A DNA stretch of 64,000 bases from Microbispora siamensis. GTDB lineage: Bacteria; Actinomycetota; Actinomycetes; Streptosporangiales; Streptosporangiaceae. The DNA is taken from contig NZ_BOOF01000020.1 in the NCBI RefSeq assembly GCF_016863095.1, positions 62,001 through 126,000 on the forward strand, given 5' to 3'. This document shows, piece by piece, positions 43,761-55,103 of the stretch (position 1 is the first letter of the stretch; every line of letters begins with the position of its first letter). Below the pieces are notes generated by a model. It worked only from the letters and a program-made list of their open reading frames with translations, had not been told where the DNA came from and did not search any database. The position numbers and the translations under genes are program-made.

Positions 43761-44264
43761 ATGAGGCATGGCGTCAGGATCGGGGTCGACGTCGGCTCCG
43801 TCCGCATCGGCGTGGCCCGCAGCGACCCGTCGGGTCTGCTGGCCACGCCGGTGGAGACCGTACGGCGCGGCCGTGGCGACCTGGCGAGGATCGCGGAGAT
43901 CGCGGCCGAGCACGAGGCGATCGAGATCGTGGTCGGGCTGCCCACGTCGCTTTCGGGCAGGGAGAGCCACGCCGCCGGGGCCGCGCGCGAGTTCGCCGCG
44001 CGGCTGGCCGTCCGGGTGGCTCCGGTCCCGATCCGGCTGGTAGATGAGCGGCTCACCACGGTCAGCGCGCAGCAGGGCCTGCGTTCCAGCGGCGTGAGGG
44101 CCCGCAACCAGCGTGACGTGATCGACCAGGCGGCGGCCGTCGTGCTGCTGCAGGCCGCGCTCGACGGCGAGCGGGCCACCGGCAATCCCCCCGGCAGACC
44201 TCTCGAACCACCACGGCCCGGCACCGGGCCAGGTGAGGAAGCGAGCGGCGGGACCGCCAGGTGA
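43761..44264 (+). CDS. ruvX: Putative pre-16S rRNA nuclease / Holliday junction resolvase-like YqgF
   Basis: A 167-residue RNase-H-fold protein: R-I-G-V-D-V-G-S-V-R-I-G-V-A-R-S-D holds the first catalytic aspartate, V-G-L-P follows, then V-D-E-R-L-T-T-V and N-Q-R-D-V-I-D-Q-A-A-A-V. YqgF family members process the 16S rRNA 5' end in E. coli. The C-terminus is a Pro/Gly-rich tail. ATG 43761 is 8 nt after alaS; the stop overlaps mltG by 4 nt. Confidence 0.94.
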   Translation: MRHGVRIGVDVGSVRIGVARSDPSGLLATPVETVRRGRGDLARIAEIAAEHEAIEIVVGLPTSLSGRESHAAGAAREFAARLAVRVAPVPIRLVDERLTTVSAQQGLRSSGVRARNQRDVIDQAAAVVLLQAALDGERATGNPPGRPLEPPRPGTGPGEEASGGTAR

Positions 44265-45295
44265 GGCGGACGTTCGCCGCCGTGGCCGGGGGGCTCGCCC
44301 TGGTCGCGGTGGCGGTGGCCTACGGCGTGCACCAGGTGGTCGGGCAGTCCGAGGAGGCCCCCGACTACTCCGGCGGCGGTTCCGGGACGGTCACGGTCGA
44401 GATCACGCCGGGCGCGAGCGCCGCCGAGATCGGCGAGACGCTGGAGCGGGCCGGCGTGGTGGCAAGCGCCCAGTCGTTCGTCGCGCAAGTGATCACGCGC
44501 TCCAAGGAGAGCGGGCTGCACCCGGGCCGTTACACCCTGCGTCGGCGCATGGCCGCCGCCAGCGCACTCGATCTGCTGCTCTCGCCCGCGAGCAGGGTCG
44601 TGCGCACGGTCACCGTGCCCGAGGGGCTGCGCACGAGCGAGGTGCTGCGCACGCTCGCGGACCGGACCGGCATCCCCCTGAAGGACTTCACCACGGCCGT
44701 CGCCGAGCCCCGGCGTCTGCGCCTGCCCGCGTACGCCGAGGGGACGGCCGAGGGGTTCCTGTTCCCCGCGACGTACGAGATCGAGCCGGGGATGACCGCC
44801 GTCGACCTGCTCAGGAAGATGGTGGCCCGGTTCCGCGTCGCCGCCGCGAAGGTGAAGCTGGAGGACTGGGCGCCGCGCGTGCGGCTCACGCCCAAGCAGG
44901 CGGTGACGGTCGCCAGCATCGTGCAGGCCGAGGGCGGCGTCCCGGCCGACTACCCCAAGATCGCCAGAGTGGTGTACAACCGTCTCGCGCGCGGCGCGAA
45001 GCTGGAGATGGACAGCACGGTCAACTACGCGCTGAACCGCCACACCCTCAAGGTCAGCACCGAGGACACGCGGGTCGACTCGCCGTACAACACCTACGCG
45101 CGCTCCGGGCTGCCGCCCGGGCCCATCGGCAACCCGGGGGAGAGCGCGCTCGCGGCCGCCCTCCACCCCGCCGACGGCACGTGGTACTGGTTCGTGACCA
45201 CAGATCCTCGGCGTAAAATCACCAAATTCACTGACAAAGAGGCTGAGTTCAGGAAATATCGGGAGGAGCTGAACAGGTATCTCGGGACGAACTGA
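44261..45295 (+). CDS. mltG: Endolytic murein transglycosylase MltG (first copy)
   Basis: A 344-residue YceG/MltG-like enzyme that cuts nascent glycan strands at the membrane. A single TM helix begins almost at once (residues 4-22), so there is virtually no cytoplasmic tail. The LysM-like part is followed by the catalytic domain with E-G-F-L-F-P-A-T-Y-E, I-V-Q-A-E-G-G (catalytic Glu224), V-Y-N-R-L and L-P-P-G-P-I-G-N-P-G. GTG start coupled to ruvX. It is one of two tandem copies. Confidence 0.93.
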   Translation: MRRTFAAVAGGLALVAVAVAYGVHQVVGQSEEAPDYSGGGSGTVTVEITPGASAAEIGETLERAGVVASAQSFVAQVITRSKESGLHPGRYTLRRRMAAASALDLLLSPASRVVRTVTVPEGLRTSEVLRTLADRTGIPLKDFTTAVAEPRRLRLPAYAEGTAEGFLFPATYEIEPGMTAVDLLRKMVARFRVAAAKVKLEDWAPRVRLTPKQAVTVASIVQAEGGVPADYPKIARVVYNRLARGAKLEMDSTVNYALNRHTLKVSTEDTRVDSPYNTYARSGLPPGPIGNPGESALAAALHPADGTWYWFVTTDPRRKITKFTDKEAEFRKYREELNRYLGTN

Positions 45296-45362
45296 TCGCC
45301 TCCCGGGCATCCGCGCGGCACCGTCCCGCGGGGTTCCGGAGCGCGCCCGGTGCGTCCGCACG

Positions 45363-45385
45363 GCCCCGCCGCCCCCGGGCGGGGC
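45363..45385 (+). terminator. Hairpin after the first mltG
   Basis: An 8-bp GC stem (GCCCCGCC with GGCGGGGC, 7-nt loop) in the 198-bp gap between the two mltG genes; no T-tract, so termination strength is uncertain. Confidence 0.4.
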
Positions 45386-45456
45386 TCCATATATCGGGAA
45401 CGCCCCCCGCGGAACCCCCTGTCCCGAACCCCCTCGGTTTGGCACACTCGCTTGAC

Positions 45457-45485
45457 GGGAGGCCTCTCGTACCGAGAGATTGGCC
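45457..45485 (+). promoter_or_regulatory. Structured ribosome-binding region of the second mltG
   Basis: GGGAGG (45457-45462) is the only Shine-Dalgarno-like sequence but lies 31 nt before the ATG. Between them CTCTCG-TAC-CGAGAG (45464-45478) folds, and flanking GGCC (45461-45464) can pair with GGCC (45482-45485), bringing GGGA to about 8 nt from the ATG. Confidence 0.4.
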
Positions 45486-45493
45486 AGCGCACT

Positions 45494-46648
45494 ATGAATG
45501 ATCTGGACATGGACTTCCTGCTCGGCGCCGAGGACGACGACGGTTCTCCCCGGCGCCGGCCCTCTGGCAGCCGGACCCAGCAGCGGCGCAGCCGCAGACG
45601 CCGCAAGAGGCAGCGGCGCAAGGGCAGGGTCGCCACGCTGTTCGCCATCGTGATCATCATCGGGGTCCTCGGCGGCCTCGGTTACTTCGGATTCACCTGG
45701 GCGCGCGGCGTGATGATCCCCAAGGACTTCACCGGGGAGGGGCGCGGGGAGGTCGTCGTCGAGATCGAGGAGGGCGCGAGCGCCACCGACGTCGCCCAGA
45801 TGCTGGAGGACGAGGGCGTCGTGGCCAGCGCGCGGGCGTTCATCAACGCCATCGGCGCCGCCGGGAAGAGCTCCTCGCTCCAGCCGGGCCAGTACGAGAT
45901 GCGCAAGGGCATGTCCGCCGAATCCGCCCTGGCCCTGCTCGACCCCAAGAACCGGATGCTCAACCGGCTGACCATCCGTGAGGGCCTGCGGCTCAGCAAG
46001 ATCTACGAGGAGCTGTCGACGGCCACCGGCAAGCCGGTCGAGGACTTCAAGAAGGCCGCCCGCACCGACATCGGTCTCCCCGCGTACGCCAAGGGCCGTC
46101 TTGAGGGCTTCGCGTTCCCGGCCACGTACGAGATCAGCAGCAAGCTCACCCCGCAGCAGATCCTCACCAAGATGGTCGACCGGTTCAACCAGACCGCGGA
46201 CCAGGTCGACCTGGAGAAACAGGCGAAGCAGCTCGGCTTCACCGCCAGGCAGATCATCATCATCGCCAGCATCGTGCAGGCCGAGTCCGGCAGCGCCGAT
46301 GACATGCCGAAGGTCGCCCGGGTCATCTACAACCGGCTGAGCTCCGACCCCCAGATGAAGCTGGGCATGGACAGCACGGTCATGTACGGCCTGAACAAGT
46401 ACGGCATCGCGGCCTCGCACGCCGACCTGGAGAGCACCTCGCGGTACAACACGTACAAGTACTTCGGCCTGCCGCCCGGCCCGATCAGCAACCCCGGCGA
46501 CCACGCGATCGAGGCCGCGCTGCACCCGGCGGACGGCAACTGGCTGTACTTCGTGACGGTCGACCCCAAGCGGGGCATCACCAAGTTCACCGACAAGGAG
46601 TCGGAGTTCTGGAAGCTCCGCGACGAGTTCAACAGGAACAACAAATGA
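45494..46648 (+). CDS. mltG: Endolytic murein transglycosylase MltG (second copy)
   Basis: A 384-residue MltG with a long cytoplasmic tail (residues 1-47, first acidic then Arg/Lys-rich) before its TM helix (about 48-66). The catalytic domain has E-G-F-A-F-P-A-T-Y-E, I-V-Q-A-E-S-G-S (catalytic Glu264), V-I-Y-N-R-L and L-P-P-G-P-I-S-N-P-G, closely paralleling the first copy. This layout is the one usual for actinomycete MltG directly before aroE. Its stop overlaps aroE by 4 nt. Confidence 0.94.
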   Translation: MNDLDMDFLLGAEDDDGSPRRRPSGSRTQQRRSRRRRKRQRRKGRVATLFAIVIIIGVLGGLGYFGFTWARGVMIPKDFTGEGRGEVVVEIEEGASATDVAQMLEDEGVVASARAFINAIGAAGKSSSLQPGQYEMRKGMSAESALALLDPKNRMLNRLTIREGLRLSKIYEELSTATGKPVEDFKKAARTDIGLPAYAKGRLEGFAFPATYEISSKLTPQQILTKMVDRFNQTADQVDLEKQAKQLGFTARQIIIIASIVQAESGSADDMPKVARVIYNRLSSDPQMKLGMDSTVMYGLNKYGIAASHADLESTSRYNTYKYFGLPPGPISNPGDHAIEAALHPADGNWLYFVTVDPKRGITKFTDKESEFWKLRDEFNRNNK

Positions 46649-47484
46649 CCGCGACCGGCCGGCGGGCCGCCGTCCTGGGCTCCCCGATCGCGCACTCGCT
46701 GTCCCCGGTGCTGCACCGGGCGGCGTACGCGGCGATGGGCCTGGCGGACTGGCGCTACGACGCGATCGAGTGCGCCGAGGACGGGCTGGCCGACCTGGTC
46801 GGCGGGCTCGGCCCGGAGTGGGCGGGGCTGTCGCTCACGATGCCGCTCAAGCGCGCCGTGCTGCCGCTGCTCGACACCGTCTCCGACCTCGCCGTGGCGG
46901 TCGGCGGCGCCAACACCGTGGTGTTCCGCGACGGCGCCCGGCACGGTGAGAACACCGACGTGTACGGCATCGTCGAGGCGCTCGCGGAGGCGGGCCTGCC
47001 CGCGCCTGCCTCCGCGGTCGTCCTCGGCGGCGGCGCCACCGCGGCCTCGGCCGTGGCCGCCCTGCGGGAGACGGGCCTCGCGGAGGTCACGCTGGTCGTG
47101 AGGGACCCGGGCCGTGCGGGAGAGACCCTGCGGGTCGCCGAGCGCCTCGGCGCCACGGTGACCGTGCGCTCCTTCGACGACTTCGACCCCGCGGCCGACC
47201 TGGTCGTCTCCACGCTGCCGTCCGGCGCGGCCGACGCGCTGGCCGAGCGGGTCGCGGCCCGCCTGCCCGAGAAGGCGGCGCTGTTCGACGTCGTCTACGC
47301 GCCCTGGCCGACGCCGCTGGCCGCGGCCGTACGGGCGCGAGGGCGCACGGTGATCGGCGGCTTCCCGATGCTGCTGCACCAGGCGGTGCGGCAGGTCGAG
47401 CTGATGACCGGCCGCGCGGACGTGCCGGTGGAGGCGATGCGCGCCGCCGGCGAGGCCGAGATCGCGCGGCGCGCGGCCTCCTGA
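46645..47484 (+). CDS. aroE: Shikimate dehydrogenase
   Basis: A 279-residue NADPH-dependent enzyme of the shikimate pathway (3-dehydroshikimate to shikimate). The substrate site has G-S-P-I-A-H-S-L-S-P and L-S-L-T-M-P-L-K with the catalytic Lys, then G-A-N-T-V and E-N-T-D; the nucleotide fold has L-G-G-G-A-T-A-A-S-A. The normal V-x-x-P sequence is T-M-P here, as is common in actinobacteria. It is coupled to mltG and ends the seven-gene operon. Confidence 0.94.
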   Translation: MTATGRRAAVLGSPIAHSLSPVLHRAAYAAMGLADWRYDAIECAEDGLADLVGGLGPEWAGLSLTMPLKRAVLPLLDTVSDLAVAVGGANTVVFRDGARHGENTDVYGIVEALAEAGLPAPASAVVLGGGATAASAVAALRETGLAEVTLVVRDPGRAGETLRVAERLGATVTVRSFDDFDPAADLVVSTLPSGAADALAERVAARLPEKAALFDVVYAPWPTPLAAAVRARGRTVIGGFPMLLHQAVRQVELMTGRADVPVEAMRAAGEAEIARRAAS

Positions 47485-47681
47485 CCGGCACGGGGCGCAC
47501 CGTGGCACCTCCCGTGGGTGCCCCGGAATACATCGGGGACCTTCCGGTTTGTGGTAGCGTAGGAACTCGATCGGTCCGGCATGAGCTGGACGCGCAAGCG
47601 GAGGTCCTCCTCCCACCTGCTCCGCCGAAAGGCGGACGGGTCAAGGATCACACCGGAGTTTTCGGCAGGAGAGCTCAGTGA

Positions 47682-47714
47682 CCCCGCATGCGTGACGTGC
47701 GGGGTTTTGTTTTT
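47682..47714 (+). terminator. Attenuator terminator in the infC leader
   Basis: CCCCGCA (47682-47688) pairs with TGCGGGG (47698-47704) and is followed at once by TTTTGTTTTT. It lies 43 nt upstream of the infC start and inside the leader, so it is placed to attenuate rather than to end aroE. The leader (about 47561-47756) also holds GGAGGTCCTCC and other self-complementary stretches; a -10-like TAGCGT is at 47555-47560. Confidence 0.8.
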
Positions 47715-47756
47715 GCTCCGCGCGGTCGAGACAAGCGGAAGTCTTTTGGAGGTCCC

Positions 47757-48365
47757 ATCAGCACCGAGCCCCGCATCAACGACCGTATTCGCGTGCCCGA
47801 GGTGCGCCTCGTCGGCCCGAACGGCGAACAGGTCGGCATCGTCTCCATCGGCGACGCACTGAAGCTGGCGCAGGAGAGCGATCTCGACCTGGTGGAGGTC
47901 GCGGCCACGGCCCGCCCGCCCGTCTGCAAGCTCATGGACTACGGCAAGTTCAAGTACGAGTCGGCCATGAAGGCGCGCGAGGCCCGCCGCAACCAGGCGC
48001 ACACGATCATCAAGGAGATCAAGCTCCGGCCGAAGATCGACCCGCACGACTACGAGACCAAGAAGGGTCACGTCGTGCGCTTCCTGAAGGCGGGAGACAA
48101 GGTCAAGGTCACGATCATGTTCCGGGGTCGCGAGCAGTCCCGGCCGGAGCTGGGCTTCCGGCTCCTGCAGCGCCTCGCCGAGGACGTCACCGACCTGGGG
48201 TTCGTCGAGTCGCAGCCGAAGCAGGACGGCCGCAACATGATCATGGTGATCGGGCCGCACAAGAAGAAGGCCGAGGCGAAGGCCGAGAAGGCCGCCGCCA
48301 AGGCCCGCGGCACCGGCCAGCAGGAGGCGGAGCCCGCCGAGGAGCAGGCCGCGCAGCCGCAGTGA
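47757..48365 (+). CDS. infC: Translation initiation factor IF-3
   Basis: A 202-residue IF-3 that keeps ribosomal subunits apart and checks the start codon. The protein begins with a rare ATC codon, then [16 protein letters not shown] lies 4 nt upstream and no ATG, GTG or TTG is suitably placed. The interdomain helix and C-terminal [12 protein letters not shown] and F-R-G-R-E are typical; a Lys/Ala/Glu-rich tail follows. Rare infC starts are used for autoregulation in other bacteria. The leader holds an attenuator. Confidence 0.95.
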   Translation: MSTEPRINDRIRVPEVRLVGPNGEQVGIVSIGDALKLAQESDLDLVEVAATARPPVCKLMDYGKFKYESAMKAREARRNQAHTIIKEIKLRPKIDPHDYETKKGHVVRFLKAGDKVKVTIMFRGREQSRPELGFRLLQRLAEDVTDLGFVESQPKQDGRNMIMVIGPHKKKAEAKAEKAAAKARGTGQQEAEPAEEQAAQPQ

Positions 48366-48444
48366 CGCCCGCTTGAACCATCGGGCGGGGCGCCGCAGAC
48401 GTACACGGAAACCGAGACCGGGACGGTCTCGCGGAGTAAGGCAG

Positions 48445-48479
48445 GCCGCCGGCCCGGGTCACCGGCCCGGGCCGTCGGC
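48445..48479 (+). promoter_or_regulatory. Hairpin in the rpmI leader
   Basis: GCCG, internal loop, GGCCCGG (48451-48457), 9-nt loop, CCGGGCC (48467-48473), internal loop, CGGC. It lies 27 nt before the rpmI ATG in the 141-nt infC-rpmI gap. L20 represses this operon through such structures in other bacteria; here that is inference. Confidence 0.4.
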
Positions 48480-48506
48480 ACGGACGAAAGAGGAGAGACG
48501 GCTGAG

Positions 48507-48701
48507 ATGCCGAAGATGAAGACGCACAGCGGTGCGAAGAAGCGGTTCCGGCTCACCGGATCCGGCAAGGTTGTCCGCCGCCGCGCCAACCGGCAGCACC
48601 TGTTCGAGCACAAGCCGTCCACTCGCACGCGCCGTCTCGAGGGCGTCGTCGTCATGTCCGACGCCGACACCAAGAAGATCAAGAAGCTGCTCGCGAAGTA
48701 A
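48507..48701 (+). CDS. rpmI: 50S ribosomal protein L35
   Basis: A 64-residue basic protein starting [14 protein letters not shown], the universal bL35 signature, and ending K-I-K-K-L-L. GAGGAGAG lies about 8 nt upstream. It sits between infC and rplT as in most bacteria. Confidence 0.97.
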   Translation: MPKMKTHSGAKKRFRLTGSGKVVRRRANRQHLFEHKPSTRTRRLEGVVVMSDADTKKIKKLLAK

Positions 48702-48723
48702 CGACCCGGGGAGATAGAACAAC

Positions 48724-49104
48724 ATGGCACGCGTGAAGCGGGCGCTCAACGCCAAGAAGAAGCGCCGGGTCGTCCTCGAGCGGGCGAGTGGTTACCGGGG
48801 GCAGCGGTCGCGGCTCTACCGCAAGGCCAAGGAGCAGATGCTCCACTCGATGACCTATGCGTACCGGGACCGCAAGGACAAGAAGGGCACGTTCCGCCGG
48901 CTGTGGATCCAGCGGATCAACGCCGCCGCCCGGGCCAACGGCATCACCTACAACCGCTTCATCCAGGGCCTGCGCCTGGCCGGCATCGAGGTGGACCGCA
49001 AGATCCTCGCGGACCTCGCGGTGAACGACACGCAGACCTTCGCCACGCTGGTCGAGTCCGCCAGGAAGGCGCTCCCGTCCGACGTGAACGCGCCGGTCGC
49101 CTGA
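48724..49104 (+). CDS. rplT: 50S ribosomal protein L20
   Basis: A 126-residue bL20: [15 protein letters not shown], a long basic helix with [16 protein letters not shown], then [13 protein letters not shown]. It assembles early on 23S rRNA and is often the operon's autoregulator. A strong hairpin follows the stop. Confidence 0.97.
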   Translation: MARVKRALNAKKKRRVVLERASGYRGQRSRLYRKAKEQMLHSMTYAYRDRKDKKGTFRRLWIQRINAAARANGITYNRFIQGLRLAGIEVDRKILADLAVNDTQTFATLVESARKALPSDVNAPVA

Positions 49105-49119
49105 GACCTGCGCGAAGAC

Positions 49120-49147
49120 GAGGGCCCGCCGCCTGCGGCGGGCCCTC
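49120..49147 (+). terminator. Terminator after rplT
   Basis: A perfect 12-bp stem (GAGGGCCCGCCG with CGGCGGGCCCTC, 4-nt loop) 15 nt after the rplT stop. No T-run follows. Confidence 0.72.
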
Positions 49148-49174
49148 ATCCACGTCGAGGGGGGACAAGCGGGC

Positions 49175-50008
49175 ATGGCGGAGCTCACCAACATCAAGTC
49201 GCCGCGCGTCAAGGCGGCCCGCAGGCTGACCAAGCGCGCCTTCCGGGACCGCGACCGGGCGTTCCTGGCGGAAGGGCCGCAGGCGGTCCGCGAGGCCCTC
49301 GCGCTCAAGGACGTCACGGTCGAACTGTTCACGACGGTCGAGGCGGAGACGCGGCACGCCGACATCGTGGCCGCCGCCCTCGCGGCGGGCGTGCCGGTCC
49401 ACCGCGCGAGCGGCGAGGTCATGTCGGAGCTGACCCAGACGGTCACCCCGCAGGGCCTGCTGGCCGTGTGCCGGTTCGTGCACGTCCCGCTGGCCGAGGC
49501 GGTGCCGCGGGGGGCCCGGCTGGTGGCGATCCTCGCCCACGTGCGCGATCCCGGCAACGCGGGCACGGTCCTGCGTACGGCCGACGCGGCGGGCGCCGAT
49601 TCGGTGGTGTTCACCGACGCGTCGGTGGACCCGTACAACGGCAAGTGCGTGCGGGCCAGCGCGGGCAGCCTGTTCCACCTGCCGGTCGTGACCGGCACTC
49701 CCGTGGCGGACGCCGTACGGCACGCGCGGGAGGCGGGGCTGCGCGTGCTCGCGGCCGACGGCGCGGGCACCCGGACGCTCGACGAGGTCGCCCTGGACGC
49801 GCCCAGCGCCTGGCTGTTCGGCAACGAGGCGTGGGGACTGCCGCACGAGCTCCTCGCGCTGGCCGACGAGGTGGTGCGCGTCCCGATCTACGGGCGGGCG
49901 GAGAGCCTCAATCTCGCCACCGCGGCCGCGGTCTGCCTGTACGCCTCCGCGCGCGCTCAGCGGCAGACCTTACATTCCGTGGAAGATCCCACTACCCCCG
50001 CGCTCTGA
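49175..50008 (+). CDS. SpoU/TrmH-family RNA 2'-O-methyltransferase
   Basis: A 277-residue SPOUT methyltransferase with an N-terminal RNA-binding domain (L-A-E-G-P-Q-A-V-R-E-A) and the trefoil-knot core: motif 1 N-A-G-T-V-L-R-T-A-D-A-A-G-A, motif 2 L-F-G-N-E-A-W-G-L, motif 3 G-R-A-E-S-L-N-L-A-T-A-A-A-V. It corresponds to M. tuberculosis tsnR (Rv1644) in place. The target is a rRNA or tRNA ribose; which one cannot be told, and it need not confer thiostrepton resistance. Confidence 0.92.
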   Translation: MAELTNIKSPRVKAARRLTKRAFRDRDRAFLAEGPQAVREALALKDVTVELFTTVEAETRHADIVAAALAAGVPVHRASGEVMSELTQTVTPQGLLAVCRFVHVPLAEAVPRGARLVAILAHVRDPGNAGTVLRTADAAGADSVVFTDASVDPYNGKCVRASAGSLFHLPVVTGTPVADAVRHAREAGLRVLAADGAGTRTLDEVALDAPSAWLFGNEAWGLPHELLALADEVVRVPIYGRAESLNLATAAAVCLYASARAQRQTLHSVEDPTTPAL

Positions 50009-50104
50009 GGCTGCTGCCGAGCCCGGGAAACCCGCTATTGTCGGCGAAGGAGTCGCGCAGGAGGCGGCGGCGCGCGCAGTTCCGGAGCTCGAGGAGGCGG
50101 TCTC

Positions 50105-52408
<2,304 letters not shown>

Positions 52409-52409
<1 letters not shown>

Positions 52410-54979
52410 TGAAGGTCCCGCTTTCATGGCTGCGGGAGTACGTCGATCTCCCCGCGGTCACCGCACAGGAGGTGGCCGACCGGCTCACCGCCGCCGGCCT
52501 CAAGCTGGAGGCCATCCACTCGCACGGCCACGAGATCAAGAACGTCGTGGTCGGCCGGGTCCTCGAGTTCGAGGAGCTGACCGGGTTCAAGAAGCCCATC
52601 CGGCACTGCAAGGTCGAGGTGGGGGAGGCGACGCCGCGCGAGATCATCTGCGGCGCGACGAACTTCTCCGAGGGCGCCGTGGTCCCGGTCGCGCTGCCCG
52701 GCGCGGTGCTTCCCGGCGGCTTCGAGATCGGCTCCCGCAAGACCTACGGGCGCCTGTCCGACGGCATGATCTGCTCGGAGGCCGAGCTCGGCATCGCCGA
52801 GTCCTCTCCGGGCATCCTGCTGCTGCCGCAGGACACGCCGATCGGCGCCGACGTGGTCGAGCTGCTCGGCCTGCGTGACGACGTGCTCGAACTCGAGGTC
52901 GCGACCGACCGCGGATATGCCCTGTCGATCCGGGGCGTCGCTCGTGAGGCGGCCATCGCGTTCGGCGTGCCGTTCCGCGACCCGGCCGCGAGCGAGGCGG
53001 AGTCCGGCGGCGGCGAGTCCTGGCCCGCGTCGATCGCCGATCCCACCGCCTGCGACCGCTTCGTGCTGCGCACGGTCACCGGCTTCGACCCGGCCGCCGA
53101 GTCCCCGCTGTGGATGCGGGTGCGGCTGGCCCGCGCCGGCATGCGCTCGGTCTCGCTGGCCGTCGACATCACCAACTACGTGATGCTGGAGCTCGGCCAG
53201 CCCCTGCACGCCTTCGACCGGTCGCGCCTGTCCGGCCCGATCGTCGTACGGCGGGCCCGGCCGGGGGAGACGCTGGAGACGCTCGACCACGTGGTGCGCA
53301 CGCTCCACGAGGAGGACATCCTCATCACCGACGACTCGGGCCCGATCTCGATGGCCGGCACGATGGGCGGCCTGCACACGGAGATCTCCGAGACCTCGAC
53401 CGACATCGTCATCGAGGCGGCGCACTTCTCGGCGACGGGCATCGCCCGCGAGTCGCGGCGGCACAACCTGGTGAGCGAGGCGTCCAAGCGGTTCGAGCGC
53501 GGCGTCGACCGCGAGCTGCCCCTGGCCGCGTCGTGGCGTGCCGTCCAGCTCCTGGTCGAGCTGGGCGGGGCCGTCGCCGATCCCGGGGTGACCCACGCCC
53601 AGGTGGAGGTCTCGCCGGTGCGGATCACCATCCCGGCCGACCACCCCAGCCGGGTGGCGGGCGTGCCGTACGAGCGGGAGAGCGTGATCCGCAGGCTGGA
53701 GCAGATCGGCTGCGTGGTGACGGAGGGCGCCGCCCCCGCGGCCACGGCCGGGCACGGCGTCGCGGCCACCGGCGTGCTCGCCTCCGGCGACCTCGCCGAC
53801 CGGCTGGCCGTCCACGGCGACGACCTGATCACGGTCACCCCGCCGACGTGGCGTCCCGACCTGACCGACCCGAACGACCTCGCGGAGGAGGTCATCCGGC
53901 TCGAGGGGTACGACCGCATCCCGTCGGTGCTGCCGCCCGCTCCGGCCGGTGGCGGGCTGACCGAGGCGCAGCGGCTGCGCCGCCGGGTGGGCCGCGCCCT
54001 GGCCCACGCGGGATACGTGGAGGTGCTCGCCTACCCGTTCATGGGGCCGCGCGACCTCGACAACCTGCTGCTGCCGGAGCAGGACCCCCGCAGGCAGGCG
54101 ACCCGGCTGGTCAACCCGCTCAGCGAGGACGAGCCGTACATGCGGACCACGCTGCTGCCGGGCCTGCTGAAGACCCTGGTGCGCAACGTGGGCCGCGGCT
54201 TCGCCGACGTGGCGCTGTTCGAGTCCGGGCTGGTCTACCGGCCCGAGCCGCAGGCCCCCGCGACGGCTCCGGTCCTCCCGGTCGACCGCAGGCCCACCGA
54301 GGAGGAGCTGGCGGCGATCGAGACGGCGCTGCCGAGGCAGCCGCTGCGGGTGGCCGTGGTGCTGGCAGGAGAGTTCGAGCGCTCCGGCTGGTGGGGCGAG
54401 GGCCGGCAGGCGTCCTGGGCGGACGCCGTCGAGGCGGCCCGCACGGTCGCGCGGGCGGCGGGCGTGGAGCTCGGCGTCCGGGCCGACCAGCACGAGCCGT
54501 GGCACCCCGGGCGGTGCGCCGCGCTGACCGTCACCGACGCCGAGACCGGTGAGCCGGTGCTGGCCGGTCACGCCGGCGAGCTGCACCCGCGGGTCGTCGA
54601 GGCCTACGGGCTGCCGCCGCGCACCTGCGCGATGGAGCTGGAGCTGTCGCTGCTGAGCCCGGCCGGGCCGGTGCAGACGCCCGCCGTGTCCGCCTACCCG
54701 GTGGCGACGCAGGACGTCGCGCTGACCGTCGCCGCCTCCACCCCGGTCGCCGAGGTCGAGGCCGCTCTCCGGGCGGGGGCGGGCGAGCTGCTTGAGTCGA
54801 TCAGGCTGTTCGACGTCTACACCGGCCCGCAGGTGGGCGAGGGCAACAAGTCCCTGGCGTACACGCTGCGGTTCCGGGCGGCCGACCGCACGCTCACGGT
54901 CGAGGAGACCACGGCGGCGCGCGACGCCGCCGTCGCCCTCGCCGCCGAGCGCACCGGAGCCCAGCTCCGCGGCGCCTGA
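52409..54979 (+). CDS. pheT: Phenylalanyl-tRNA synthetase beta subunit
   Basis: An 856-residue subunit starting [12 protein letters not shown], followed by the OB-fold tRNA-binding (EMAP) domain, B3/B4 editing domain, B5 DNA-binding-like fold, pseudo-catalytic domain and the C-terminal anticodon-binding FDX-ACB domain ([12 protein letters not shown]). It edits misacylated Tyr-tRNA-Phe. ATG overlaps pheS. The downstream 124 bp hold an elaborate inverted repeat. Confidence 0.96.
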
Positions 54980-54993
54980 GCATGATCGCCTGA

Positions 54994-55081
54994 GCGGGTG
55001 CCGGCACGGTGCGAACGAGCACGCTTCACCGAGCGTGCTCTGAACGGGCACGTTCTTAATAAGCACGGTGCCGGCACCCGC
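54994..55081 (+). repeat. Nested inverted repeat between pheT and a small ORF
   Basis: Outer arms GCGGGTGCCGGCAC (54994-55007) and GTGCCGGCACCCGC (55068-55081) are perfect 14-bp complements, and continue for 4 bp past one G-G mismatch. Inside, GAGCACGCT (55017-55025) pairs with AGCGTGCTC (55032-55040), and GAACG-GGCA-CGTTC (55042-55055) is a further palindrome. It could end pheT transcription or act as a leader for the next ORF. Confidence 0.75.
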
Positions 55082-55103
55082 GGTCGTCTCTCCCGGAGGA
55101 GCG

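Noticed and set aside
47525..47549. SigR-type promoter GGAAT...GTT before infC
   Set aside because: Spacing is 17 nt and the following base does not fit; GGAAT also belongs to a small CCCCG/CGGGG hairpin.
47581..47862. 93-codon ATG frame across the infC leader as a leader peptide
   Set aside because: Poor ribosome binding site, no run of regulatory codons, and it overlaps the real infC start out of frame. Kept only as a remote possibility.
55042..55055. GAACGGGCACGTTC as a second LexA box
   Set aside because: The GAAC and GTTC half-sites are 6 nt apart instead of 4, and the site lies inside a larger hairpin array.
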